Below, piece by piece: positions 42,030-53,366 of a stretch of 62,656 bases of DNA. A model generated the notes under the pieces. The model was not told where the DNA came from, searched no databases, and saw nothing but the letters and a program-made list of their open reading frames with translations. The stretch lies in assembly GCF_004359215.1 (NCBI RefSeq), contig NC_090618.1, positions 146,828-209,483 on the forward strand, written 5' to 3'. The number at the start of each line of letters is the position of its first letter. Position 1 is the stretch's first letter. The position numbers were made by a program, and so were the translations under genes. The DNA is from Bremia lactucae. Lineage: Eukaryota > Oomycota > Peronosporomycetes > Peronosporales > Peronosporaceae.

Positions 42030-43721
42030 TACGCCGTTCTTGAAGGCTTGGATGCGATAAGAACACACTACGTAGTTTCCATTGAAAATCTGTTGCATTG
42101 TTGAATCATGGAGGTCAAGCCTCCATACCACCACTCAATGAGCGCTATTTCTTAAACATGTGGTCTTTAACATCTGAATACGACGTAACGACAATAATTG
42201 TCACGTTGTGTTTAGCCTCTCTCTGTACAGAAGACGTCCATACAAGTTCATTAAGCTTTTATTCATAGGAGTTTTAATGAAAAATCAACGTTTTTACTGC
42301 GTGGATCAAATCTCAATTTGTAATTCCATTACAAGATAAAATAAAGCAGCTTTTGTATGAGGATGTTAGGACTTCAAGATTCTTACACGCTTTACATTTT
42401 GCTTGCTAGTCAACACAAATTCAAGATTTGCATCGCTCTTGCTGTAATGGATACTATCTACCATGTTGTTATGGATAGTCATTACCTCAGATATCATTTC
42501 GATGGGTTTGGCTAGCAATTGTATAACCCACATTTTACGATAAGCTTACTTATGCGCCAAGAAGTAACTAGAAATAAGGCAATCTAGCAATGTACTGAGC
42601 TCTTGCATCAGACTGTAAAGGGACTGAGCGGTCAATTCCCCATCTATGAAAGCGACAGAATTGTTGGTTGACTATGGAGTGCTCTATTAAATTTTGGACC
42701 CAGCAATCCAGTATGTTAGTCCGAAATATTATCGTTAAGTCTGCATGCAATTTTCTTTCTTCAATACGTGGTTTAGTAATACCTAAAGCAAATAATCCAG
42801 ACGATTTTACTTTATCAGCTATAGGCACTATTACAAGGCACATTCAGGACCTTCCGTAGATTTAGTAGCTCATGTATCGTAATTAGTAGTCGCTAAAGCA
42901 ACCAAATATTAATCTCACTCTGATATACTTTTGAGCTATCAGATGCGGCTCCACCTGTTTCTGGTGTAAAATCTATGCTTGGAACCAGATCTCTGTGACA
43001 ACGTCTTATGGAAAACTAAGAATTATTTCGTGAAAGCTTTATTAAGTGTACGCAGGCGCAACAATTAAATACTTAACTCATTCATGATGGTTTCACCTAA
43101 GATCGACATTCTGCCAACTAGTTTCAAACTTCCTGTTCAAGCAATTCGGTCAACTCAGTCGTGGGTAGTGTGGTGCGTGACTAAAAGATCGATAGAATAT
43201 TTTATAAAACCAGTAGGTTGTCTTATCGCGACTGAGACTTTACGCTTTTATGACAGACAAAATTACTATAAAATTACGTACATGTCGTTCAATTTAAAAT
43301 TCGTCAATCAGCTTTTCCGCTTGGAAAATTCCTTCTGCATTTTGCTTTGATGGCAGGTAAAAAAAATTTCGTCTGAAAGGACGGACTAACCAAATACATT
43401 TCGAGTGCGTCAATTAAAACACGTCGTCTGAATCATTCACCTTGTCCTCGCCAAGGGCATTTTGAGTTAAAGCTCAAGTATCACTAAGCACATACTAATA
43501 TTAACAAGCAAATATGGTTTTCAGCTAATTTCATCGATAAATACAATGGAGTATTTTCTTACAAGTGTCAACAGCTGATATAAAGAATGGGTCTAGAACG
43601 TTACGCAAAATGTACTAAATTAAGCTAGCATTACGCACTAAAAAAATGGAATGCTTCTTCACGTTTTGCACAAACATTTCCTTTACTCGCAATATTGTCG
43701 TGTGAGGGAAGGGGTGCAGGA
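42030..43721. other. upstream intergenic region of the host gene
   Basis: About 1.7 kb, AT-leaning, with no retroelement protein traces. The minus-strand frame 42843-42568 (91 codons, MCLVIVPIADKVKSSG...) and plus-strand frame 43084-43350 (88 codons) match nothing I recognise and may be chance. The last 20 bases (GTGAGGGAAGGGGTGCAGGA) look like a polypurine tract before an LTR fragment. Confidence 0.5.
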
Positions 43722-43862
43722 TGTAATGGGCACACCTCGTTTATAAGGTACAATTCACATTATGGGTAAAAAGATCCATTTTCCTTTTTTTAAATAAGTA
43801 ATATTATAACAATTTCAGTTTATCAAGTGTAAATAGCGTGGCAGCCACCAGAAACAGATCTG
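43722..43862 (+). repeat. family-D-like LTR head fragment
   Basis: TGTAATGGGCACACC, then TTATGGGTAAAA and GCAGCCACCAGAAA. This matches the first about 140 bp of the D3 LTR (52074 onwards). It is cut where the reverse C2 LTR begins, so it is a chimeric joint between two LTRs. Confidence 0.65.
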
Positions 43863-44282
43863 TAGCGACCTCACCGAACGCACTAAGTACTCTAGTAAAA
43901 GTGTCGTCACGGAAGCGGTACTCCGGCTCCTCGTAAGTACTCACTAAGCAGGAAGTAGGTTTCAGACTGATTTATGTTTGATCGTATTAAATATAAATAC
44001 CTATTTTTAGCAATCAAAAATGTCATCTCTGTAGATAACGCTATTATGTATTGCGAACGTATCTTTCTGGATACCTCGCGTGACAGATGGCGCTAGGCGT
44101 CATCCCTCCTAATGTAAATGCACCTATGTGCATCACATACACAAGAGTTGGTCACAAATGTGAACCACACTTGAGTGGTGGGTCTAATTGCTTTATTTAT
44201 TTAAGTAATTGACCATCCCCTTAACTACACCAAGTATACTTAACGGGATTGTGTAACATAAGGGCAACTTTAGCCCGTCATA
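43863..44282 (-). repeat. 3' LTR of C2 (truncated)
   Basis: Minus strand TATGACGGGCTAAAG... to a cut at GGTGAGGTCGCTA; about 110 bp of the LTR end are missing at 43863. About 96% like the C1 3' LTR. Confidence 0.88.
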
Positions 44283-44448
44283 CCATCCCCCCTTAAAGAA
44301 CGAGTTTACAATTTAAATTCGTCAAAGAGGAACGAGTAAGTGCGAGCAGCTTTACGCGCCGCTAGTTCACTCAATCACTCTAGCGACCTGTGTTCACATA
44401 CACGGCGCAAAGGACGCCACCGAAAAGGGGCCACGTGGTGGGTCGTCT

Positions 44449-45490
44449 GTGAAGACGCCCGCTCAATCTCGCACTAAGCGCACGCGCCGCGTTAACACGC
44501 CGGCAGCGTCTAATGCCTTAGTCAAAACGCCGACAGCCACTGCTGCTGTCGCGTCAACGCGGCTTAAGGATCCATCCCACTTTAACAGTGAGGATGTTGA
44601 TCCGTCGCTCATTGTCGACTTCAATAAGTCGACACCGTTGCCGTCACCTCATAGTAGTGATGCGGAGAACGAGCTCACGAGGAAGGATGATGGCACATTA
44701 TTGCCCATCCAAACTTCTCTGATTGCTCACAATATGGAGACAGCAACATTTACGAATGCTGTCTCGTCGATTGCGCTTTATAGCGCAGCGACCATTTATG
44801 AGAGCGCTGCCCATAAAGGCGCAGCCGCTTCTTTGTTTGGTAAAACCACAACGCCTTATGCTCAGACCATAATCCATAATGGTTCTGACATAGAGGATTC
44901 GGAGCCTAAAGCTCCGCCGACGACACGTGAGCGTGCTCAGTCGGTGTCACAAGCCAGTCTTTTGAACGTGGCAAGTGACGGGCTGGCATATCACCGATGC
45001 CCTTTCCATCTAAATGGCCTCGTTTATACGGGCCAAGAGCGTCGCTCTATAGCGCGCGCTCTTTTATACGCTCATAATTATTGTGGGTCTTTGAATCATG
45101 GAGGGCTCAGGGAAAATCGCTTGAGCGAATTTTCGATCCCAATCGTGTGTCGTTCAAGTGAAACGCCCAACCGATACCAGGCCAGGCGGAATATACGCGC
45201 CGCATTCGTCCGCATTCCGATGCGATGAAACAGCAGTCGCAGCGAATTAACTTCGCCCGCTTGCGTGTGAAAGAAATCATGGGCGGCACTGTAACCCCTC
45301 TTTCTTCTCACAACGCTGCTTCTGGTACTCCATTTTGGACTAGCGAAGATGCCTCAGCTGGTGCTCATTTTCATAGGCAGCCTCCAAGCCGGGCACATGA
45401 ATACGTAGGGTATCGGTTGGTTCCCAAGAGTCAAAACTCTTCGAGTAACCTTTTTATTGATCTGATACCTTTGCCTCACGGACCGGTGGA
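44449..45490 (+). CDS. antisense ORF of C2, longest in the window
   Basis: 259 codons open (44449-45228), then about 85 more codons of related sequence in a second frame (45225-45490; MKQQSQRINFARLRVKEIMG). Blocks: TKRTRRVNTPAASNALVKTP (basic, nuclear-signal-like), DPSHFNSEDVDPSLIVDF, IAHNMETATFTNAVSS, YESAAHKGAAAS, TTRERAQSVSQASLLNVASD. No known fold. It is antisense to C2, begins about 165 bp inside the 3' LTR and overlaps the integrase end only at its tail. It could be made from an antisense transcript starting in the LTR. An undecayed start codon is not obvious (GTG or an upstream exon). Confidence 0.6.
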
Positions 45491-46150
45491 CAAGCAAGCC
45501 ACGACCCATCTGGTCAGGCGACATACCAAACATGAAGTCCAGACTAACCAATTTCCAACAATCAATTGAAATTAACAGCGGCCTTAATGTCGCACTGCTG
45601 GACGGTTCAGGCTTTATGCGCTGACACTGTTCGCACCCATTGATATAGGTGTGGCCACCAAAATCGCTTTGACACTCGTAAGCATGTATTTTCACGGCCC
45701 CGATACCCACTCAAGGGTGCATCATGGAGCTCGTGAAGTGCCCTCGACTTGAGATCTGTGTCATGTGGGACATAGATCTCTAAGATGTCACAAAATGACA
45801 GCTGATGCCATACCAGGCCATTGCTGTAGCTACATCGACTTAGCTTAGCCTTCAGGTGCGACGGAAGGGAGACCTTTCGTTCACCGAAGTTACCCGACAG
45901 CAGGCGACAATGTTCGTCCTGACTGTAGCTCTCCTTTTTTTCGAGGCCAACGAGCTCATCACGTGGTAGATGCCAACGGTGACGACTCAACTTGTGCCAA
46001 ATTACGAGACACACTTTCCTGGTTCTTATTTCGAAGTCTGGTCTGCGCGATAAAGCGTCAGCCAAGACATTCGACTTACTCGCCTTGTATTCAACTTTTA
46101 AATTAAAATTCAGAGAAGAATATAAACCATCTTGATATTCTAGGCAAGAG
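45490..46150 (-). pseudogene. truncated integrase of C2
   Basis: HCRLLSGNFGERKVSLPSHL, VPHDTDLKSRALHELHDAPL, GYRGRENTCLRVSKRFWWPH, then CEQCQRIKPEP (zinc-binding) and LVSLDFMFGMSPDQMGRGLL, joined directly to HRSVRQRYQINKK. The D-D-E core is absent. Same junction as C1. Confidence 0.85.
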
Positions 46151-46545
46151 GTGCGGTGAGTTTGTTGCAGTCCGCAGTGATGCGTGATCCGTATAAGCCA
46201 CAAATGGTTCGGTGCCCAATAGGTGCAAACAAAATTTAACAAGAGCATACTTGATTAATAATAGCTCCTTGTCATATACAGAAAATTTCGCTCCGCAGCT
46301 GTCAAAAGCCGGGACTTATAAGAGATGACACGATCAACGCCGTCGTCATCCTTCTGCATGAGCGCACTACCTACTGCAATATTGATGGCATTGCAGAAGA
46401 CGCTTAGGAGCTTATCCGTGTCTGACAATGCCAACACTGGTGCCTCAACAAGAGATTGGCTCCTTGATGTGAACGCATCTACTTGTTTTTCTTTTTTACC
46501 AAACCCCTTCTGCATCCTTTTTAAGGAGGTCAAAAGGGCTTAGTA
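46151..46545 (-). pseudogene. RNase H of C2
   Basis: SQSLVEAPVLALSDTDKLLS, FCNAINIAVGSALM (the catalytic CDAS changed to CNAI), then ERNF and YMTRSYY where HDKE is expected. It is inactive by sequence. The 92-codon frame spans 46533-46255. Confidence 0.82.
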
Positions 46546-47640
46546 TGCTCTGCATAATCATCGTTGCTGTACTTATGCAAGTAATTAGCGAGCCCTAGGA
46601 ATTGGCGCAAATCCTTCACGTGTCGTGGGATTGGCCATTCCTTTACTGATTTTACCTTGTCTGGGTCTGCTCGTATACCATGTATGGTCGCTGTGTTGAA
46701 GACTTTGGGTGACGCCCAGTTAAAAATAAGCGTCATTCAGAGTCTTCAATACAGCGTCCAAATAAGGCTTGTGCGACTCTATGTCGCTCAGACCGTCCTC
46801 GGCCCCACTATACACGAATACATCGTCAAAGTAATGGGGCGCGTAGGCACGCTGGCTACTCATCACGTGATCCACAACTTGGTTGAATGTCGCCGGAGCA
46901 TTTTTAAGCCCTTGGGACATCACAAGCCACTCCCGAAGCATAACGCTTGGGCGCTTACTGCCGTTTTCGCTACATTGAAATCTCTTATTAGTACTTATAG
47001 TAACCATCTTATAATCCAACGTGAAAAATTAGTTGACTTAACCATGGAGTTCACAAGACATCTTTCCGCTGGATTGGCGTTTGCGCCGGTATGGTCGCCG
47101 TTGTTCAGCTTATCATAAGCGTGAACCATGCGCCATTCACCTGTGGCTTTACGCACACAAAGTCGAGCTGCAGTAAGGCGACTTGCTCTCACGTACATGT
47201 CCTACCTTGGCTCGCTTGTCGAAGAGCCCATCGATATAATCGGCCTTACTTTCGGCAATGGTCATTGCCTGGTCACGCAATACTTGGTGCCAGATTCTAA
47301 ATTAATTTCGTTCCGATGACGCTATCAGCAGGTTAGTCGCTCGATATTTCGTCTGCGACAGACCACGATGTTTCCACAGAATCTCAAAAACGGGCTGTCT
47401 CTTAAGGCATCCCAGTCTTGAGCATCGAATCGTTTTCTTGTCTGTTTCCAAGACACTCTTGTCCATTTTGGACGACGAGCAGCAGTCAACCAGATTCTTT
47501 TCTGGAACTGGTGCGGCTCTTTCGAGGATCTTTCTTTGCTTTAATTTGGCAAGGAACAGATCCAACGACATCTTCGGGAGTTTTACTATCTCCTTAGCAG
47601 ATTTAAAGAAGTGCTGGAGCACCTCGACTACGGGACACAT
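46546..47640 (-). pseudogene. reverse transcriptase of C2
   Basis: N-terminal part 47640-47302 (LVDCCSSSKMDKSVLETDKK), then CVRKATGEWRMVHAYDKLNN (47165-47100), LVMSQGLKNAPATFNQVVDH, and the catalytic H-Y-F-D-D at 46822-46836 in a 99-codon frame. The palm motif is intact although frameshifts flank it. Confidence 0.87.
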
Positions 47641-48110
47641 GACTACGTGACATTGCCCTTTTCACTACCTCAGTCTCCCCGAGCTGGGTGGCACTTGGTG
47701 ACGTTTGACATCATGTCAACGCACCTCAACTGTGTTGGACACAACATTTGTTGCATAGTCCTCTCGCAGGAGTGCATCCTTTGCGGTATACTGCGTAGAG
47801 TTAGCAGCTGTGCGTGTCTTGCCAACCATGGCATGCCTAGAATCAGGTCATACGGACTCTCCATATCTAGCACCGTGAACGTAACTCTACAGGAGAAGTC
47901 ACTAAAATAGAAGGCGAGCGCAATTTGAACTCCCTCAGACTTTACGAGCGCGTCGTTCGCGAAACGAAAAAACACCTCTTTTCACTTGCCATCCTGGCAA
48001 AGCGAATCAAACATCGCCGATCTCTGTTATAGAACTGCGAATTTACAAAATTGTGTGATGCGCCCGAATCCACAAGGAGGGTCATCACGTGGTCAAAGCC
48101 TCCTACTCGA
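47641..48110 (-). pseudogene. protease of C2
   Basis: D-S-G-A-S at 48056-48070 in TLLVDSGASHNF; second half TVLDMESPYDLILGMPWL near 47820-47880. A frameshift separates them. Typical retropepsin signature, unlike the DCG of family A. Confidence 0.82.
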
Positions 48111-48179
48111 GCGCTATAGCCCAGCAGGGTTGAGGTCCGAAATTTCGAGACCTTAGGAATTATGCTACCCGTTTGTTCG

Positions 48180-49350
48180 ATAAGTCTTAACTTAGGGGTA
48201 GCTTCAGAGTCCGCATCAGTACGGCATCCTGCCCCTTCTGTGCTCCTGCGTTTCCCGAACCCTCAGTGACCGATGCAGAACTCGCTCGTCTTGCACGCTG
48301 GTTCTTGCCATCAAACTTCGGGTAGAAAGTCCTCTTGGTGGGCGTTTTGGCACCTGTAGGGACTCTGGCATAGCAGCGAGGCATCACATGGCCGCGCTTC
48401 CCGCCCTTGTAGCAGACTACTTCTGCATTGCCCAACACCATAGGAGTGGCATCCGACCTCACGGCCGACGGCTTATACCAAGCGGTCGCCGAGGCACTGT
48501 TGTAGGATTGCTCCTCAGCTAAGGGAATTTGATTGCCTCTTGACACTTTTCTAAAAAGAGCCTGTCGCGGTTGCCCGTTCCGCAGTCCGTTCATGAACGT
48601 GGACACTTTTATGTGTTCCAGTATCGGACCCACACTAATGAACGCCGACAGCATACCCTGCACGTATTCTTGCAGGGGTCGCTTCGGCTGTCGCGCTCCA
48701 AAGAAGCGCCCCCTAAAGTAACACTTCGTTGTCCGGCGGCTGATACATGGCGAGAATATTTGTCGTAAAGTTCGTCCAGGTAGAGAACGCCTTACCGCTC
48801 GCCATAAACGCCGAGTAGGCCCACTCTGAGGCCTTTCCGTGCAAACGCAACATGGCGTACGACATAATTCGGGTGTCGTCCTTGATGAGCTGCTCCACAT
48901 CGCATTCCTTCATGGCTAGCAGCCGGTGGACAATCATTTGCGCTGCAGTCCCGTCGTACTTGGGCAGGTCGATTCGAATGGGCCTCGGCCGATGCGGCAG
49001 GGCGGAAAGCATCCCAACAGTCCTGTTAAGAGCCTCGCTCCGAGCATGCTCACGCCTAAGCTCATTTCGAGTCTTAGTGACGGACTCCGGCACAGCTTGC
49101 TTATGAGCACGGACGCGGCCCTTCGCTATCGGAGTGCAGATGCCTCAAATTGCTCCAACTGAGCTATATGTTGCTTAGGAGGGCTATCCAAGAGCCTATC
49201 CAGGGCTTGCTCGCCAAGTCCCTGCGCAAAGTGCTTTGCCACCTCCGATGATGTTCGGAGAGGTGTGGATATTGAGCCTAATCGATATTTAGTCTCATCC
49301 TCACTGACACGCTCAGAAAGACGGGTCGTGGGAAGGACAACTAGTGCTAC
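48180..49350 (-). pseudogene. gag of C2
   Basis: 126-codon frame 49093-48713 with DLPKYDGTAAQMIVHRLLAM and SYAMLRLHGKASEWAYSAF; frame 48900-48187 (237 codons) with RPLQEYVQGMLSAFISVGPI, STFMNGLRNGQPRQALFRKV and a knuckle VCYKGGKRGHVMPRC whose second Cys is Gly. The N-terminal piece is 49353-49126. The primer site TGGTAGCACTAG, read on the minus strand, ends at 49352. Confidence 0.87.
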
Positions 49351-49354
49351 CAAG

Positions 49355-49482
49355 TTTAAGCGGCACTTCTACAGCAGCCACGCTCTACTTAAGCACACAC
49401 CTTCAAGCACAGTGAGAAGCGGTTTGACCGTCTTCCCTCACGTGCAGAGAGGTAATTGGCAGGCGCCTAAGCGAGCCCACAT
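49355..49482 (-). repeat. 5' LTR fragment of C2
   Basis: About 128 bp matching the 3' end of the family-C LTR in reverse (AGCCACGCTCTACTTAAGCAC and CGTGCAGAGAGGTAATTG), cut at about 49482. The next about 130 bp (49483-49611) are open on the minus strand but unassigned. Confidence 0.75.
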
Positions 49483-49611
49483 CGAAGGCAAGTCCGAGCG
49501 CACCTCGATCAACTTCCCATACCAACGTAGCTCCCACTTACTTTTCACCGACATACTTAACCATCGCACCGACTTATAGCACTTCGTGGGCTTACAGGCC
49601 TCGATCCATGT

Positions 49612-50419
49612 GTTCTGCCTCCGCTGATCACGCAAGAACCGTTTCGGTTCTAGCGTGGACAATTGAGTTATCTCCGAAGTCAACTTTTGAGGCGCAAGTG
49701 CATAAGCGACTACACTTGACCCGTTGTTTACAAAGACCTTTACTGTCTCAGTTTACTTTTTGGAAATAAAATCCAAAGGTACCTGGGAACGTTTTACCAC
49801 AGGCTTCCGTGGACTTATTCCCACAGAAATTGTTTGGAGAGTATCCTCTTTAACTGTCTCTAGCTGTGGTTGCGCTACCACAGCGATATACTCTATGATC
49901 GACTCTCCAGTCGATCTAGGACTTTTCGCACTGTCTCTTATACAGTGGCGTTTTAAACTTTCGTGAAAGTTGCTTTTCAAGCAAACTTCCTTGTTTCGTA
50001 CCACTTAACTTATTCGAGTTGTCGGACTTCGACGCTGCCTGTGCTTGTGCACAGCCGTCGATAACTATGTCCATGTCACAATGGAGGAAAATCAACGCTA
50101 CATGTGCTTGTGCAAAGCCCTCGTGATCTAACTCCACAGTGTATTGGGCATTCACACTGAGGTCTTGTGTAGTCATGATACACCGATCTACCAATGAGTC
50201 CATCGCACTCACTCGTAGGACATCCATACGCACGCTCCAAGACGTTCATCAGTTCCGTCTGATGCATTAGCCATCTGATGAATAAGAGACAAGCATCGTC
50301 ATGGCTTGATGCTGCCAACTTATACATGGCTCCTCCTTTCTGAGTCATGGTAATCCAAGGATGACATCAAATTTGTCATCGAAATCTAGTACGATGAAAT
50401 CATCATCGTACTGTTTACC
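49612..50419 (-). mobile_element. A7: family-A protease and linker fragment
   Basis: Minus strand: protease end (QYDDDFIVLDF-like near 50390) through the linker (AVVAQPQLETVKEDTLQ, 49890-49840) to LTSEITQLSTLEPKRFLRD at 49690-49620. About 85-90% like A4. It has no LTR and is cut on both sides by C2 and D3. Confidence 0.82.
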
Positions 50420-51106
50420 ACATTCTCGCGACCCGATTAAGTGCCATAGAACAAGCGCGTGACAAGACAAACAAAGAACAAGTGGATGCTAAAAGCGAAG
50501 CTGCATTAGTTCTTATGAGGTCGGCGACCGGGTCTTCCTAAACGCTTAAGATCTACCTACAAATGTCGTTTCTGCGTTCTTTAAGACCAGCTTACGTCCA
50601 CGATTTATTGGGCCATTTGCTGTCGTGGCCAAGAAGAGCCTAACGTATACGCCAAACCTTCCGCGTAAGCTGCACACATATCCAGTGTTTTAGGTTATAC
50701 GGCTTTTCGGAAATCTCCCTACGTGGATTCAACGGCGCTTGTGACGAGACAAATGGCTGGCCGCAGATTACTGCATCCTCATCAGGATGCCTAGTTGTCT
50801 CTCTAAACGAGGCTGTTGACGCTTAACGTCAGAAGCCGGTTTAAGACACGGTCAAACATAAATTGAGTTCAAGCAAGACCTCACGGAAACGTTGTACCTC
50901 GTGCTTTAAGGCAACACTAGCTTTCAACGCTCCTCCTGCACTGCTAGAAAGGCAAGGACCCTTCTGTTTCACATTGAGAAACTTCTAAGTGACGTCGTAG
51001 CAAAACTCAATACCAGTATCTGGTGAATTGATCGGCTTACCCTCGTCTAAAATCTCTTAGGAGTCTAAAGTACTAATTTGGCAAGATTGCCCTTGCGCCG
51101 TTGATG

Positions 51107-51790
51107 TTACTCAACACCGCGCTCGGGGTCAGCTGGCGTCGAACAACGATTCTCACTTATAGTTGTGGGAATGAACAAATCTCCAGCTATAGCATGGCTT
51201 AAATACGCAGCTGCTCGTGCAACCGAAGCACTTGAGTGCTGGATAGCCCTAGCCTCGTATTGGGGTCGATACGCGGCGCATAGTTGGCCTCTGGTCCTTA
51301 GCTTTGCGAGATAAATCAAAGTTCTGGTTCTAGACGAACGCAAGCCGCGTCGGCAGTGTCTCGAAGGGACCATATATTTTTGAGGCTTCGGGCCCGATGA
51401 ACTTATCAGAGAACGCACTCACGTTCTCGTCTTTTGTTTCGTTTGGATACAAAACGATTAAATATTTCTCATTGCATATACGTGCTTGATCACGCAGATG
51501 TTTTATATATTGAAGCGGCGTCATGAAGTGTGGAGAGAAGTACCCCTTATGGAGGGCGTCGCGTGAAGTAATCTCCTCCGGCTTCCTCGCACCGATGTAG
51601 ATTTTCACATTACCAAAGTTTTGCCTGCAACCTTCTGGAGGCGTCCTTCCACAAAAATCTGTGTGTAGACCTACTCTCGGTGAGCTTTTGCGTTAGCAAT
51701 GACTTTAGACTGGCGACGAGCTTTCTCCTACTAAAAGATTTTTTGCTTTTGTCGCTCATCGAGAGGTTTTGTTACGATGTCAATTCAGCT
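51107..51790 (-). pseudogene. antisense ORF of D3
   Basis: Upper part 51780-51670 (ARRQSKVIANAKAHRE) in broken frames; the 92-codon frame 51608-51330 reads KIYIGARKPEEITSRDALHK, GYFSPHFMTPLQYIKHLRDQ, ARICNEKY; a further frame runs 51418-51107. These blocks correspond to D1/D2 (IAKAKAHGEY, GPSTRMPEEI, YLTPKVTKLSQYLTRLRDQA). Protein similarity survives where the DNA is hard to align, the clearest sign that the antisense frame was once coding. Confidence 0.6.
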
Positions 51791-52073
51791 ATTGTTGATT
51801 TCATGCGTAATAAATTTTAACGTTTATCACACCACGACCTGGAAACGGCTTCGGTGCCCAACGAAACTTGTCTTCACGCTTAAGCGTAATTTTTTTTTCT
51901 CAAAAGGAGTGTAGTATCATAATTCCCATACTCATCATTTTTACAGAAAACATTAAGAGTCAGTGGGAGTCATTAGACGACGGTGTTCAAAACACAACCG
52001 TAAGGTTTCCTGGTTGACCCCAGCCTTCTAAGAGGAAATGGAGACGATTGTGTCAACAGTCTGACGGGGATGG

Positions 52074-52549
52074 GTAAAACGGAGTAAACTTTGGCTTGTA
52101 AACCGCTGATGTAGTGAAGTACACACTAGGAATAACATACCCTATTTGCTGATATATGAAAATTATATAAGTCATATTTATTTATAGTAACACACGCGTC
52201 AGCCACCAGAAAGGAATCTGGCGGTCAAACCTATTTTAAGGTAATTAGCGTTAGGTAATTTTTAGTATTAATATAGCTCAGTTCTAGAAGCTATCCGTGC
52301 CTACCTGAGGAATTCGCTGTGAACTATAGAGCTTGAACCCTTACTAAAATATATCTTTTTGAGTTCAAGTTGCCACTTGATTCTACGAATCGCTGTGTCC
52401 TATTGAGCAAGTAAATAATTGCCTCTACTAGCTTGTACGACTCTTTGAGATGTAAGAAAATTACTAAACTAGTTCGATTCTATTGACATATGTACTCTTT
52501 AAGTCTATAATATTTTACTTGACTTGAGATGCGAGGTAACTCCAAGACA
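52074..52549 (+). repeat. 3' LTR of D3
   Basis: About 476 bp after the purine tract GACGGGGATGGG; the head (TAAAACGGAGTAAAC) and end (GGTAACTCCAAGACA) are decayed forms of the D termini. The CCACCAGAAAGGAATCTGGCGG block is a degraded version of the TATA hairpin. Confidence 0.72.
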
Positions 52550-53366
52550 AGGTCGGTAAAAGCTTCCTCATCAGGTTCCTCAAGGCGAAAACGACAGCTT
52601 ATTCGCTACCATAAATAGGATTTTTTTAATGGAGGCTATTCGTTCTAACAGGTAGCATGGTGAGACAAAAGCTTATCGTATATACGCACCAAGACCACAA
52701 GGTTGTTTCTGACATAAATGCATCCCCGTCGAGAGATACGGTCGACAAATATGTCACAAAACCGTGCCTATCAGATTTTTTTCGTTGTGTATTATCACTC
52801 AAAGGAATGCGTGAGCTAACCGTACACGGCTAAGGCTTCGCACGCTCTTAGCTATATATTTTTATGACGCGCTGGCAGAAAGTGAACGCGTTGACAATTC
52901 TTAGAACGTCCGTGTGAACGTGGCAACTGCAATACGAGCGGAAAGGTGGTAGCGGAAAGTATAGTAGCTTGAAAGGCTTTGGATGCGGCCGAAACGGCGA
53001 CATGCAACAAAATTGTACGTTGCATTTACGTTATATGAATCAATAGAGTCACGGATACGCCCATTTCATGCTAAGGCGCTCAAACAGACCATTGCAAAGA
53101 ACTTAGCTCGCGTCGAGGTCAAAGTGGTGATCATGACAAGGTTTCCACAAATCACCTTGGAGCTCTTCGACGTGAGGTCAGCGCTTGTTGGGAACCATAG
53201 GCATCTAGGTACACTTTAAAGTGCTTGAAGTGTTTCTATACATGGCAAAGTCTATTTTTTGCCGAACTACATTGCCGAAGTGCATCTGTCCGCCGCATGG
53301 GTTCAAACAAATTCACGATAATGCAATTCGTCGTCGTTGCTGTATTTAATTGTCCCAGTGGAAGTC
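52550..53366. other. unique sequence between D3 and A6
   Basis: About 815 bp with no retroelement traces. A 78-codon plus frame (52983-53219; MRPKRRHATKLYVAFTLYES) is basic at its N-terminus and unlike anything I know; it may be chance. No promoter or terminator signal is evident. Confidence 0.5.

Larger units (their letters stand above)
43863..49482 (-). mobile_element. C2: family-C Gypsy element, integrase truncated
   Basis: Right to left: truncated 5' LTR, primer site, gag, protease, RT, RNase H, truncated integrase, antisense ORF, polypurine tract, 3' LTR (truncated at its end). Same layout and same integrase join as C1, but RT to integrase differ from C1 by some 20-25% in protein. Confidence 0.88.
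50420..52549 (+). mobile_element. D3: 3' part of a diverged family-D element
   Basis: Integrase C-terminal region (50450-50800: ATRLSAIEQARDKTNKEQVD, then LRPRFIGPFAVVAKKSLTYT), a decayed chromodomain (51013-51085: TQYQYLV, AYPR), an antisense ORF and a 3' LTR. More diverged from D1/D2 than these are from each other. Confidence 0.82.

Noticed and set aside
52983..53219. 78-codon ORF in the unique stretch before A6 as a host gene
   Set aside because: Short, no recognisable motif, no initiator or conservation evidence; mentioned only in the region entry.
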